Assembly: GCA_016214755.1 (NCBI GenBank)
Contig: JACRNX010000011.1
Location: forward strand, 1 to 34,513
Direction: 5' to 3'
Source: Candidatus Falkowiibacteriota bacterium
Lineage (GTDB): Bacteria; Patescibacteriota; Patescibacteriia; UBA11705; JABHMO01
DNA length: 34,513 bases
In this document: one piece after another, positions 16,436-27,263 of the stretch
Position numbering within the stretch: the first letter of the stretch is position 1
Layout: every line of letters starts with the position of its first letter
Translations under genes and position numbers: made by a program
The notes under the pieces: model-generated
The model's input: only the letters and a program-made list of their open reading frames with translations
What the model was told of the DNA's origin: nothing
Database searches by the model: none

Positions 16436-17497
16436 TTAATACGTTACTTTCGGAAAATGCGACGGCACGACTTCTATCCACGTTGTTCCCGACAAAAAAG
16501 CGATTTCTTCGCCCGCGGCGTTAAAGAATCGCGTCCGCTCGCTCAAACTGGATCTGCGCCATTCTCCGTCTATCGCCTCGCCACCAGAAAACACTACTGC
16601 CTTGCCCGAACCGACTGTTTTCGTTTTTCTGCGTCCATACGAATCAATCACTTTACTCTCCGCGTACATAACCGCGATATTCTTCGCCCTAATTTCATTT
16701 CCATCCGCGTCTTTATACGCGGCGCCGGACTGTTCGCGCGAATAATCACCTCTCTCCGCGTCATATTTCCATTGAACTGAATACGCCGCGTCAGCAAAAT
16801 CAATATTAATTGTCTGCGGCGGCGCCACCGGGGCGCTGTTTTCGTTGAACGTTCTGTCCGGCCGGAACTTCCACGAAGAGAATTCATTCTTAACTTCCCA
16901 CTTCTTGTCAACCATTGCTTTAAATAATAATTCCGTTGAAGTAAAAATATTATGCGGCGCCGCTTTTGAATAATCGCGCCAAAAATATTTGCCGCTTGAA
17001 AATTCATTGAGGTCAAAAACACTTTTCCCTTTCAAATAATTGAGCGCGTCGTCACTGCCGCCAACGTGCAAATATGGGCCGTCAAACTCCAGCGCCCAAT
17101 CAGCAAAAAACGGCCGCGCAGAACGAACCGGGCCGATTTTTTTCACTTTCGGCTCGCTGTAAAAAACCGCCAGAAACCGAGTGATCGGCGCCTCGACGAT
17201 TGTTTCGTAAACTAAACTCGCCTGATTCAACCCGAACACCGGCCGCGCCTCGTTATGGTTATCAATCATCACGGAGAAAACGAGCGGCTCTTTTTCGCCG
17301 GAAAAACATAAGCCGTCGAGTCGCCGAATTTTCTCGCAAACAATTGGTTTTTCTTCAATGATTGCGTTAACAACTGATTCAATGTTCTCTCTCTGCGGCT
17401 GACCAACACTGATTATCGCGAGTCCTGCTACCACCGCGAGAGCGACTAAAACAATGATTCCCCATAATTCCTGTTTTTGCTTTTTCTTTTTTATCAT
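16436..17497 (-). CDS. DUF3048/YerB-like membrane-anchored protein
   Basis: N-terminal TM; VMIDNHNEARPVFGLNQASLVYETIVEAPITRFLAVF, KKIGPVRSARPFFADWALEFDGPYLHVGGSDDAL. Confidence 0.85.
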   Translation of the reverse strand: MIKKKKQKQELWGIIVLVALAVVAGLAIISVGQPQRENIESVVNAIIEEKPIVCEKIRRLDGLCFSGEKEPLVFSVMIDNHNEARPVFGLNQASLVYETIVEAPITRFLAVFYSEPKVKKIGPVRSARPFFADWALEFDGPYLHVGGSDDALNYLKGKSVFDLNEFSSGKYFWRDYSKAAPHNIFTSTELLFKAMVDKKWEVKNEFSSWKFRPDRTFNENSAPVAPPQTINIDFADAAYSVQWKYDAERGDYSREQSGAAYKDADGNEIRAKNIAVMYAESKVIDSYGRRKTKTVGSGKAVVFSGGEAIDGEWRRSSLSERTRFFNAAGEEIAFLSGTTWIEVVPSHFPKVTY

Positions 17498-17505
17498 AAA
17501 AAGCT

Positions 17506-17646
17506 TATGGACATCACATTATGAAAACGCACTAAGAAATAAGAAAAAATCGATGAGCTGCGAAGTTTTGGAGCGTGAAAAAATTTGAGTCGTAGCCATA
17601 GCTACGATGAAAATTTTTTCCGCGAAAAACAAGCGGATCGCGATTT
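17506..17646. mobile_element. MITE-like element, copy 2 (right end missing)
   Basis: By eye 140/141 identical to 3033-3173; right TIR absent, replaced by CTATGAACAATCATAGAG. Confidence 0.88.
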
Positions 17647-17688
17647 CTATGAACAATCATAGAGCACTTTTTTATTTGAATCAACTAA

Positions 17689-18381
17689 CTATTCTTTCTT
17701 CTCCGTTTTCTTTTCTACTTTTTTCTCCGATTTTTTGTCTGCTTCCGTGGTCACGCCCTCTGCTGGCGTCGCCGCCGCGCCTTCCGCTGGAACCGCCGCT
17801 GCCGGCGCCTCTTCCTTCTCCTCCTCTGGCACGGATATCATCGCCACCACTTCTTCCGGATTATCCATCACCTCAAAAGAAGCAGGAAATTTAACGTCTT
17901 TCACCAAAATTTTATCTTCTAACGTTTTAAGCGAAGAAACATCCACTTCAACCTCTGAAACAATGTCTTTCGGCAGACAGCGGACCGCGATATTATCAAT
18001 GTTTTGCACTAAAATGCCTTGCAAATCTTTGACCGCCGGCGCCACGCCCACCAATTTAATTCTGATATCCACTTCCAATTTTTGGCCTTCTTTAAATTGA
18101 TAAAAGTCAACATGGTTTATCGTGTCGCGCACTGGATCGCGGCTGATTTCTTTAATTAAAACATCGCGCGGCTTTTCTTCGCCTTCAATCAATAGAGAAA
18201 CAACCGCGCTGCCTCCGGCCGCGTCAAACACTTTATTAAAAGCAACGCCGTTTAAAAAAATTAAAATGTTTTTTTCCATTCCTTGTCCGTAAACAATGCC
18301 GGGGATTTCACCTTTCTGCCTAAAAACAATTAGTTTTTTCCCTTGCGCCTGCCGTAATTTTCCTTTTAGTTCGTGAACCAT
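17689..18381 (-). CDS. rplY: 50S ribosomal protein bL25/Ctc with long C-terminal extension
   Basis: GKKLIVFRQKGEIPGIVYGQG, NHVDFYQFKEGQKLEVDIRIKLVG; low-complexity Ala/Glu/Lys tail. Confidence 0.92.
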   Translation of the reverse strand: MVHELKGKLRQAQGKKLIVFRQKGEIPGIVYGQGMEKNILIFLNGVAFNKVFDAAGGSAVVSLLIEGEEKPRDVLIKEISRDPVRDTINHVDFYQFKEGQKLEVDIRIKLVGVAPAVKDLQGILVQNIDNIAVRCLPKDIVSEVEVDVSSLKTLEDKILVKDVKFPASFEVMDNPEEVVAMISVPEEEKEEAPAAAVPAEGAAATPAEGVTTEADKKSEKKVEKKTEKKE

Positions 18382-18413
18382 ATTCCGTTATGATGATTAA
18401 AGATTAAAGCGAT

Positions 18414-18578
18414 AATACAAGATGTACTGATTTATACTGATATACTGATTAGATAAAAGAGAGAGAAAGCAAGTAATCTGTAATCCGTAACTCATAACTT
18501 GTGAGACGAGTTATAATAAATCGAAATTCAAAATTTAGATCTCATCTGTATATCTACAATAATCTGTAATCTTGTATT
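18414..18578. repeat. ATACAAGATGTACWGAT element, copy F (diverged, longer loop)
   Basis: AATACAAGATGTACTGATTTATACTGATATACTGAT ... CTCATCTGTATATCTACAATAATCTGTAATCTTGTATT; loop holds GTAATCTGTAATCCGTAACTCATAACTT words. Confidence 0.82.
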
Positions 18579-18895
18579 TAAATGTTTTTTACGAAATCTT
18601 TCCGCCGCAACGCGTCATGCAGTTCGAGAGCATCGTCAGCGCTGATCGGCCCGCGCTCTGAAAATTTTCCGATTTCTTCGCCTGCCAAGTCGGTCAAGAC
18701 GCCAAGCAAACTAACTGCTTCAGCCGCGAACGACACCAGCACGACAAGTCGGCTCGCGCAATTCTGGCATTGAACGTAAAGCAGATGCCCGACCGGATGC
18801 TCGTCAAGAAACTGAATCTTCGGGTCAGCTTGCTTCTCATGGCAAACCGGGCATTCGGAAATTAGTTTAATTGATTTCAAATGGTCAAATCGCAT
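18578..18895 (-). CDS. small zinc-ribbon protein (105 aa, two CxxC pairs)
   Basis: SECPVCHEKQ ... LLYVQCQNCASRLVVLV. Confidence 0.65.
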   Translation of the reverse strand: MRFDHLKSIKLISECPVCHEKQADPKIQFLDEHPVGHLLYVQCQNCASRLVVLVSFAAEAVSLLGVLTDLAGEEIGKFSERGPISADDALELHDALRRKDFVKNI

Positions 18896-18928
18896 ATTGT
18901 CTGAATGATACCAAATGATTAAAATATG

Positions 18929-20023
18929 TCAACTATGGACCGCTACGCTTTCGGTAAAACCAATAAAAGCCATGCTGACAATCAAAAAACTTCCGCCATA
19001 ACTTAAAAATGGAGCGGAAATTCCCATCACTGGCATAATGCCAAGATTCATGCCGATATTAATAAAAGCATGCAGAAAAAATAAAGTCGAAGCGCCTAAT
19101 ACCAAAAATAATCCAAAGTCATCGCGCGCTTTCTTCGCGATTTGAAAAAGCCGCCAAAACACTATCGCCCATAATCCCAATACTATCGTCACGCCAAGCA
19201 AACCCAGTTCTTCGGCAATGACGGCGAAAATAAAATCGGTCTGCGCTTCAGGAATAAATTTTAACTGGCTTTGCGAACCAAAGCCGAGCCCGCGTCCAAA
19301 CCAACCGCCTGAACCAACGGCGATGACCGACTGGGTGACATTATAACCGCTGCCAAACGGATCGTGCGTTGGATTTAGAAACACTAAAACGCGCTCGCGC
19401 TGATAATCTTTGAGCGCGAAATTCCAACCAACAGCGGCGATAACGACAAAAATCAGAAGCAATAAAATCAAGTATTTTTTCTTAAGCCGCGTAAGAATCA
19501 GGAGCGTGAACCAAATACCAAATAAAATCATCGCTGAACCAAAATCCGGCTGAAGCATTATCGGCAGAGCGAGGACAAGGCAAAAGAAGACGCTGACTAA
19601 AATATGTTTGGCGACTTGAAAGCGCTGGAACCGATTGCAAAAAAATTTCGCCAGCGCGATGATTAACACTACTTTGGCGAGTTCGGCCGGCTGGAATCCG
19701 AATCCGCCGAATAAAAACCAGCCCTTGGTGCCTCGAATGGCGCTGCCAAAAAACAGGACTAATAACAAAATCAAAAACATCGCCACCAATAACGTCCGGC
19801 TGTAAACGCGCCAGCTTGAATAATTAATCAGTCCGCAAACGATTAAAATGATAAAGCCGATGCCGCCGAAAATTATCTGCTTGTTGAAATCCGTGAAGTT
19901 CGCACCCGATTGACTTAGATTAACGCTGTATATCGCCGCCAGCCCAAGGCAAAAAAGCAAAAAGACCGCGATCAAAAGCGGCCAATCGAATCTTCTTAAT
20001 TTTTCCGTTGCTCGCTCTAACAT
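18929..20023 (-). CDS. FtsW/RodA/SpoVE-family SEDS glycosyltransferase
   Basis: Multi-TM; GTKGWFLFGGFGFQPAELAK, LQPDFGSAMI, VTQSVIAVGSGGWFGRGLGFGSQSQLKFIPEAQTDFIFAVIAEELG, GISAPFLSYGGS. Start MLERATEKL at 20023 preferred over 20128. Confidence 0.95.
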   Translation of the reverse strand: MLERATEKLRRFDWPLLIAVFLLFCLGLAAIYSVNLSQSGANFTDFNKQIIFGGIGFIILIVCGLINYSSWRVYSRTLLVAMFLILLLVLFFGSAIRGTKGWFLFGGFGFQPAELAKVVLIIALAKFFCNRFQRFQVAKHILVSVFFCLVLALPIMLQPDFGSAMILFGIWFTLLILTRLKKKYLILLLLIFVVIAAVGWNFALKDYQRERVLVFLNPTHDPFGSGYNVTQSVIAVGSGGWFGRGLGFGSQSQLKFIPEAQTDFIFAVIAEELGLLGVTIVLGLWAIVFWRLFQIAKKARDDFGLFLVLGASTLFFLHAFINIGMNLGIMPVMGISAPFLSYGGSFLIVSMAFIGFTESVAVHS

Positions 20024-20026
20024 ATT

Positions 20027-20150
20027 TAGTGGGTAGGTTGTAGTGCGTAGGGGGTAGTAAGTAGGAGGGTAATGAGTAGAAATCTTTTCGGTTTTCCAGC
20101 CCAACAGTATCATACTACCATCTACCAACTACCACCTATAACCTATTTTC
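20027..20150. repeat. word hairpin GTGGGTAGGTTGTAGTGCGTAGGGGGTAG / CTACCATCTACCAACTACCACCTATAACC
   Basis: Complementary arms of iterated GTAGGTTGTAG words filling the gap from upstream stop to rodA-like start. Confidence 0.85.
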
Positions 20151-21035
20151 TTACTTCAACTCTCCTGAACTGCCGCTGCCGCCTTTGAACACGCTCGGGT
20201 CAAGGATATTGATGTCTGGAATAATCTGCAATTCCGCGCCGCCGGAAATTGATTGGAATAAATTAACTGTCTCTGTCCGTCTTTCGCCGGAAGACAAACC
20301 AGGCAGGACTGTTTGCGTAACACCGACGATTTTATCGGCCTTGCCGATTAAAACAATAAACCGCGGCTCCAAAAAACTGTAAGGGCTTCTATTTAACACG
20401 TCAAACTGGATGGTCGAAATCATTTCCTGTTCGCTCAATCCGCTTTTCTTCGAAGACAGCGCGACTTGATTTTCAAAACCAAACTGCATCACCTTTTCCT
20501 GCCAGGCGCTGAAATCCGCCACTTTTTTCCATTTAATATTCTCCATCATTAATTGCGCTGAACTGATTCCCGCGCCGTCGTCATAATTCAAATACAAAAT
20601 TAATTTGGACTGGCCGGGCAAAATGTATTCTGTTTTCACGTTTGTTTTTTCATCGCCGATCAAATAATAATAGTCGAGCGATTCCACCGCCCACTGGCTG
20701 TTTGGGTTGACAACAGAAGTGACGATGTCATGCGCGCCTCCGCCGCCTTTGATGATTTCCGTCTTCATTATCTGCAAATCAAGCGGCTTATTGATTTCCG
20801 CCAGCAACTGGTAATTCAGTTTGGATTTGGCGATATCCGCCTCAAGCGCTTGGCGATTCGCGCTTTCCGCCAAATAGAAATTAATCAACCCCCAAACGCC
20901 GTATAAAAGCAATCCGCCGCTGACTATCGCTAAACTAAAAACAAAAATTTTTCGCAATAAAACTCGATGCGTCACGTACCAATATCCGGCTTTAAGTTCA
21001 TCGTCGCTTAAATTGTCGTAAATTGTGTTGGGCAT
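20151..21035 (-). CDS. hypothetical single-TM membrane protein (294 aa)
   Basis: ILRKIF..FSLAIVSGGLLLYGVWGLINFYL TM near N-terminus; C-terminal extracytoplasmic-type domain; same strand as rodA-like gene. Confidence 0.8.
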   Translation of the reverse strand: MPNTIYDNLSDDELKAGYWYVTHRVLLRKIFVFSLAIVSGGLLLYGVWGLINFYLAESANRQALEADIAKSKLNYQLLAEINKPLDLQIMKTEIIKGGGGAHDIVTSVVNPNSQWAVESLDYYYLIGDEKTNVKTEYILPGQSKLILYLNYDDGAGISSAQLMMENIKWKKVADFSAWQEKVMQFGFENQVALSSKKSGLSEQEMISTIQFDVLNRSPYSFLEPRFIVLIGKADKIVGVTQTVLPGLSSGERRTETVNLFQSISGGAELQIIPDINILDPSVFKGGSGSSGELK

Positions 21036-21070
21036 AGTTTAAAAATATAAAAATATAAAAACAGAAAAAT

Positions 21071-21245
21071 TTTTAGCTTATTAGCTTTTTAGTATTTATC
21101 CTGTCTAAGTTGCCTAATAAGCTAACAAGCTACCACCTAAAAAGCTAATTCGTCTGAATTGCCTAATAAGCTAACAAGCTACCACCTAAAAAGCTAATTC
21201 GTCTGAATTGCCTAATAAGCTACAACCTACCACCTACAACCTATT
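21071..21245. repeat. word repeat with 49-bp tandem duplication (CCTAATAAGCTAACAAGCTACCACCTAAAAAGCTAATTCGTCTGAATTG)
   Basis: Units start at 21113 and 21162, partial third at 21211; inverted arm TAGCTTATTAGCTTTTTAG at 21074. Confidence 0.9.
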
Positions 21246-21317
21246 TTATTGTATCACAAACAAACTTGTTCGTTAAACTTTTCCCCTTCACGTTTTCTTT
21301 TTTTTATGCTAAAATAG

Positions 21318-23459
<2,142 letters not shown>

Positions 23460-23464
23460 ATGGA

Positions 23465-23695
23465 TAAATCACAAACCACAAATTACAAATCACAAACAAA
23501 TCACAAATCCAAAATAACATGCTTCGAGAACGCTTCGATAAACTCAGCACAGGCCTCAGCATGACAACAATCTGTCACCCTGAGGCACTCGAAGGGTGAA
23601 TTTGTAATTTCGAATTTGTTTGCCTGCCCTGTAGCGAACGAAGTTCTGCTACTGGGGTGATTTGGTGCTTGTAATTTGTAATTTTGTTTATAGAA
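23465..23695. repeat. ACAAATTACAAATCAC word arms enclosing STTCGA/CTGAGG repeats
   Basis: Left CACAAACCACAAATTACAAATCACAAACAAATCACAAATCC; right GAATTTGTAATTTCGAATTTGTTTG and GCTTGTAATTTGTAATTTTG; between them TGCTTCGAGAACGCTTCGATAAACTCAGCACAGGCCTCAGCATGACA. Confidence 0.8.
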
Positions 23696-23777
23696 TATCT
23701 TAACGAGTTGTTAACAATCAGTTGAAACGTTACGTGTAGGCGGTAGGACTGAACAACCCCTATCAAACACCACTTGC

Positions 23778-23806
23778 TTGCATTGTTTTTTATTTTGTTC
23801 TATAAT
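23778..23806 (+). promoter_or_regulatory. sigma70-like promoter for secE-nusG-rplK-rplA
   Basis: TTGCAT - 17 nt - TATAAT. Confidence 0.55.
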
Positions 23807-23836
23807 AACGACATCAAGGCCAAAGGGCCTTTTTAG

Positions 23837-23941
23837 ATAGCTACAAATTACGGTTACAAAATTACAAATCACTACAAATGTTACAAATATTCAATACTAA
23901 AATTTGTATATTTGTAATAATTTGTAATTTGTAACATTATT
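23837..23941. repeat. ACAAATTAC word hairpin upstream of secE
   Basis: CTACAAATTACGGTTACAAAATTACAAATCACTACAAATGTTACAAAT / ATTTGTATATTTGTAATAATTTGTAATTTGTAACATTATT then ATG. Confidence 0.85.
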
Positions 23942-24133
23942 ATGAATTTAAAAGAAACCCGTTTCGTGAAATATCTAATCGAAGCCAAAGCGGAATTGAA
24001 AAAGGTCTCCTGGCCAACCCGAGCGGAAGCGACCAAACACACGCTCATCGTTATCGGCATCAGCTTGTTCGTCGCCGCCTTCCTCGGCGTTTTGGATTTC
24101 GCGTTCTCGAAAATTTTGACGCTGTTCCTGTAA
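23942..24133 (+). CDS. secE: preprotein translocase subunit SecE
   Basis: FVKYLIEAKAELKKVSWPTRAEATKHTLIVIGISLFVAAFLGVLDFAFSKIL; before nusG. Confidence 0.93.
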   Translation: MNLKETRFVKYLIEAKAELKKVSWPTRAEATKHTLIVIGISLFVAAFLGVLDFAFSKILTLFL

Positions 24134-24243
24134 AAATAAAAAGTTAAAAATAATAAATAAAAAACACAAATCAAAAATGTAAAAATTTTTTATCTTTTAT
24201 TTGTATTTATTCTCTTTTATTTTTCACCTTTTATCTTTAACTT
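24134..24243. repeat. A-rich/T-rich word hairpin between secE and nusG
   Basis: AAAAATAAAAAGTTAAAAATAATAAATAAAAAACAC / TTTTTTATCTTTTATTTGTATTTATTCTCTTTTATTTTTCACCTTTTATCTTTAACTT then ATG. Confidence 0.6.
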
Positions 24244-24789
24244 ATGCCAAAGCAAATTCAACAGCATGGCCGGCGCTGGTATGTTATCCACACTTATTCC
24301 GGCTATGAAGAAAACGTGGCGGAAAATCTGCGCCAAAGGATTGAATCCATGGATATGGAGGATAAAATTTTCAACATCCTCATCCCCACGGAGAAAAAAA
24401 TAAAAATTAAAAACGGCAAAAGGAAAATCATCACCGAAAAAATATTTCCCGGCTATGTTTTTGTGGAAATGACCGTTACCGACGATTCCTGGTACGTGGT
24501 CCGTAACACGCCGAGCGTTACCGGTTTTATCGGCACCGGCAACGTTCCGTCCCCGCTCGCCGACAAAGAAATCGAGGAACTGCGCAAGCGGATGGGCGTT
24601 GACGAGCCGAAGTACATCATCGAGGTAACGGTTGACACGCCGGTGAAAATCGTTGACGGGCCGTTCAAAGGATTCGAAGGAAAAATTTCATCAGTGGATA
24701 ATGAACGCGGCAAGGTCAAAGTTCTCGTTACCATGTTCGGCCGCGAAACGCCGATTGAGCTCGATTATTTGCAAGTCAAAAAAATATAA
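24244..24789 (+). CDS. nusG: transcription termination/antitermination factor NusG
   Basis: WYVIHTYSGYEENVAENLRQRIESM, FPGYVFVEM, VVRNTPSVTGFIG, KOW: VKIVDGPFKGFEGKISSVD. Confidence 0.96.
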   Translation: MPKQIQQHGRRWYVIHTYSGYEENVAENLRQRIESMDMEDKIFNILIPTEKKIKIKNGKRKIITEKIFPGYVFVEMTVTDDSWYVVRNTPSVTGFIGTGNVPSPLADKEIEELRKRMGVDEPKYIIEVTVDTPVKIVDGPFKGFEGKISSVDNERGKVKVLVTMFGRETPIELDYLQVKKI

Positions 24790-24900
24790 ATTTTATTCTA
24801 TTTTCTATTTTCTAAATTCTACTTTCTAAACTAAGTTGCTTTGATTTTAACGAACGTGATGAATCACCTGTCCGTTAGATGCCGAAGCGCTTAATAATTT

Positions 24901-25323
24901 ATGCCGAAGAAAGAATTGACGAAAGTCAAATTGCAAATCGCCGGCGGCCGCGCGACGCCCGCGCCGCCAATCGGACCCGCGTTGGGCCAGCACGGCGTTG
25001 CCATTCAGGATTTTTGCAACAAATTCAATGACGCGACGAAAAATCAAGCCGGTGAAATCGTTCCCGTTGTCATTACTGTTTACGTGGATCGCACCTTTAG
25101 TTTCATCATGAAAACGCCGCCGGCGTCGGAACTGATAAAAAAAGCCGCCGGCATCCAAAAGGGCGCGGCAAAACCAAGCAAGGAAAAAGTCGGAAAAGTC
25201 ACCAAACAGCAGTTGCGCGAAATCGCGGAAAAGAAAATGCCGGATTTAAACGCTAATGACATCGAAGCGGCCATGAAAATTATCGCCGGCACGGCGAGAC
25301 AGATGGGCGTGACTGTTGAATAA
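24901..25323 (+). CDS. rplK: 50S ribosomal protein uL11
   Basis: [58 protein letters not shown]. Confidence 0.97.
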   Translation: MPKKELTKVKLQIAGGRATPAPPIGPALGQHGVAIQDFCNKFNDATKNQAGEIVPVVITVYVDRTFSFIMKTPPASELIKKAAGIQKGAAKPSKEKVGKVTKQQLREIAEKKMPDLNANDIEAAMKIIAGTARQMGVTVE

Positions 25324-25326
25324 AAT

Positions 25327-25435
25327 AAGAATTTAGAATCTAGAAAATAGAATCTAGAATGGGAGAATTCAGAAAAGCGTTTACCAACAAACTTCTATTT
25401 TCTACTTTCTAGATTCTACTTTCTATTTTCTATTT
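25327..25435. repeat. TAGAATCTAG word hairpin between rplK and rplA
   Basis: GAATTTAGAATCTAGAAAATAGAATCTAGAA / TTCTATTTTCTACTTTCTAGATTCTACTTTCTATTTTCTATTT then ATG. Related single arm at 24795-24830. Confidence 0.85.
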
Positions 25436-26113
25436 ATGCCAAACAAACAAACTAAAAAACTTCAACAAACAACTGAAAAAGACAAGACGTATCCCATCGC
25501 CGAGGCGATTGAAATCGCCAAACAAAACGCCAAGGCGAAATTCGACGAAACGCTGGAAGCGCACTTCCGCTTAGGCATTGACCCAAAAAAAGGCGAACAG
25601 CAAATCCGCGGCGTGTTAGTTCTGCCTCACAGCTTCGGCAAAAGCAAAAAGATCGCCGCCTTTATTCCCGCTGACCGCAAAAAAGAGGCGCAGGACGCGG
25701 GCGCTGACATTGTCTATTCCGAACAAGATGTTGACGAGCTGAAAAAAACCGGCAAAATTGATTTTGACATCGCTATCGCTACCCCTGACATGATGAAAAC
25801 AATCTCTCCGTTGGCTAAAATTCTGGGACCAAAGGGATTGATGCCAACGCCGAAGAACGAAACAATTACGACGAACTTAAAAAAGACGATTGAAGAATTA
25901 AAAAAAGGGAAAATTGCTTATAAAAACGACGACACGGCGAATCTGCATCAAGCGTTCGGCAAAGCCAGCATGGACAGCGCCAAACTCGTTGCCAATTTCA
26001 CCGCCCTGTTCGAGGCGATTAAAAAATCAAAACCAGAATCATCCAAAGGCATCTTCTTGAAAAAAGTCGTCATCTGCTCGACCATGGGCAAGGCAATTAA
26101 AGTGCAAATTTAG
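25436..26113 (+). CDS. rplA: 50S ribosomal protein uL1
   Basis: YPIAEAIEIAKQNAKAKFDETLEAHFRLGIDPKKGEQQIRGVLVLPHSFGK, KILGPKGLMPTPKNETIT. Confidence 0.96.
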   Translation: MPNKQTKKLQQTTEKDKTYPIAEAIEIAKQNAKAKFDETLEAHFRLGIDPKKGEQQIRGVLVLPHSFGKSKKIAAFIPADRKKEAQDAGADIVYSEQDVDELKKTGKIDFDIAIATPDMMKTISPLAKILGPKGLMPTPKNETITTNLKKTIEELKKGKIAYKNDDTANLHQAFGKASMDSAKLVANFTALFEAIKKSKPESSKGIFLKKVVICSTMGKAIKVQI

Positions 26114-26138
26114 ACAGCAGGGCGCCTCTTTGTTTGTC

Positions 26139-26225
26139 ATCCTAAATAATGTCATGCTGAGGCTCTCGAAGCATGACATTGTTTGACATCAATTGTCGCC
26201 CTTCGAGTGCCTCAGGGTGACAATG
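26139..26225. repeat. STTCGA/CTGAGG palindromic repeats
   Basis: AATGTCATGCTGAGGCTCTCGAAGCATGACATT and TTGTCGCCCTTCGAGTGCCTCAGGGTGACAA, two consecutive palindromes. Confidence 0.85.
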
Positions 26226-26255
26226 AGCATTGATTATTTACACAATTATTTTACG

Positions 26256-26289
26256 AACACGGCTGGGTTAAACCTGGCGTGTTTTTTTT
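26256..26289 (+). terminator. intrinsic terminator after rplA
   Basis: AACACGGCTGGGTT-AAACCTGGCGTGTTTTTTTT. Confidence 0.7.
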
Positions 26290-26546
26290 GAAAAAAAATA
26301 TCCCCGCGTCAGCTTCTTCGTTCAGAGTTTAATGCGAGGATGAGATGTCTAAAAGAACATGAGGACTATCCGTCCCAAATAAATAAGAACAAAACTCTAC
26401 TTGCGGACGCCGCCGAACCAAACTCCACTAGGCCAGATGCGTTCGGCGCGGAAAACGTACACACTACGCTGCATGATGGCGTTACGTTGGAAAATAATGA
26501 AACACCATTTATCATTAGTATCGCGCCAGTGCGTGCAATTTGAGCG

Positions 26547-27026
26547 CTAGACAACAAACGACGGATTGTCAATGTTCACTTTTATTTGAGCGTAAATGTC
26601 AGGCACAAGGCCACGGGCTTCATATTCTTTTTCCAACACATCATCATTGATATCATAGTCGCACTGGAAAAAATACACGTCCTTTTCTTTCCCCTTGCCC
26701 TGCGGCATGCTATTAGCAACATCACGGTCAATGTATTTCTCCCAACCTGTGAGAGAACAAAGAAGCGCCTGTCCGCCCAAAGTACGATCTACTTTGACGT
26801 GCCTGACGATTATACCACCGACCACCTCCACGCGCTTGCGGATGACCGCGAGCAGTTCTTTGCCCAGTTCATGCCAGCCGAGCACTTGTTGCACATACTC
26901 CGAAGGCAGTTCATGCCCGTGCTTGCGCAGTTGCGCTCGGAATAGGTCAACCATTTTTTCAATTTGGCCAGACGTCATGCCTGCTACTTTTCCCGGTGGG
27001 GACAATGGTTTTCCCATTGGCGTCAC
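26547..27026 (-). CDS. hypothetical protein (159 aa)
   Basis: Full ORF with SD-like AGGTGA before ATG; no family recognised. Confidence 0.7.
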   Translation of the reverse strand: MTPMGKPLSPPGKVAGMTSGQIEKMVDLFRAQLRKHGHELPSEYVQQVLGWHELGKELLAVIRKRVEVVGGIIVRHVKVDRTLGGQALLCSLTGWEKYIDRDVANSMPQGKGKEKDVYFFQCDYDINDDVLEKEYEARGLVPDIYAQIKVNIDNPSFVV

Positions 27027-27193
27027 CTGCTTTCTATTTTATTGCCGCCATTGGCAATAGTCGTCAGATTTTCTGACAACAAAAAAGTATCGCATGGCTT
27101 ATTCTTCCTGTCAAGTTATTTATCTGTATTTATCTGTCATTCCCGTCCGTAATCTGTCATCCCCGCGATTCATTTACCTGTGACTAACTCCAT

Positions 27194-27221
27194 TTGCCAG
27201 TGTTTTTCAATCTGTTAAAAT
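27194..27221 (+). promoter_or_regulatory. possible sigma70-like promoter of the thymidylate cluster
   Basis: TTGCCA - 16 nt - TAAAAT, about 40 nt before the strong SD. Confidence 0.35.
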
Positions 27222-27263
27222 ATAATCACTAATTGAACGAACGTAAAAAAGGAGGGTGCGTTT

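Noticed and set aside
20024-20128. N-terminal extension of the rodA/ftsW-like ORF (MVDGSMILLG..HYPPTYYPLRTTTYPLN)
   Set aside because: Translated word-repeat arm; MLERATEKLRRFDW at 20023 is the plausible start.
21113-21260. Possible iteron-type replication origin beside gyrB
   Set aside because: No dnaA/dnaN nearby, no DnaA-box-like TTATCCACA seen, and similar word repeats occur at many other loci.
23465-23940. CRISPR array suspicion from repeated ACAAATTAC/GTAATTTG blocks
   Set aside because: Repeats are short, irregularly spaced and form inverted arms; no uniform repeats with unique spacers and no cas genes in the window.
26340-26543. 67-aa plus-strand ORF after the rplA terminator
   Set aside because: No recognisable domain, weak context, opposite a similar-length ORF; insufficient support.
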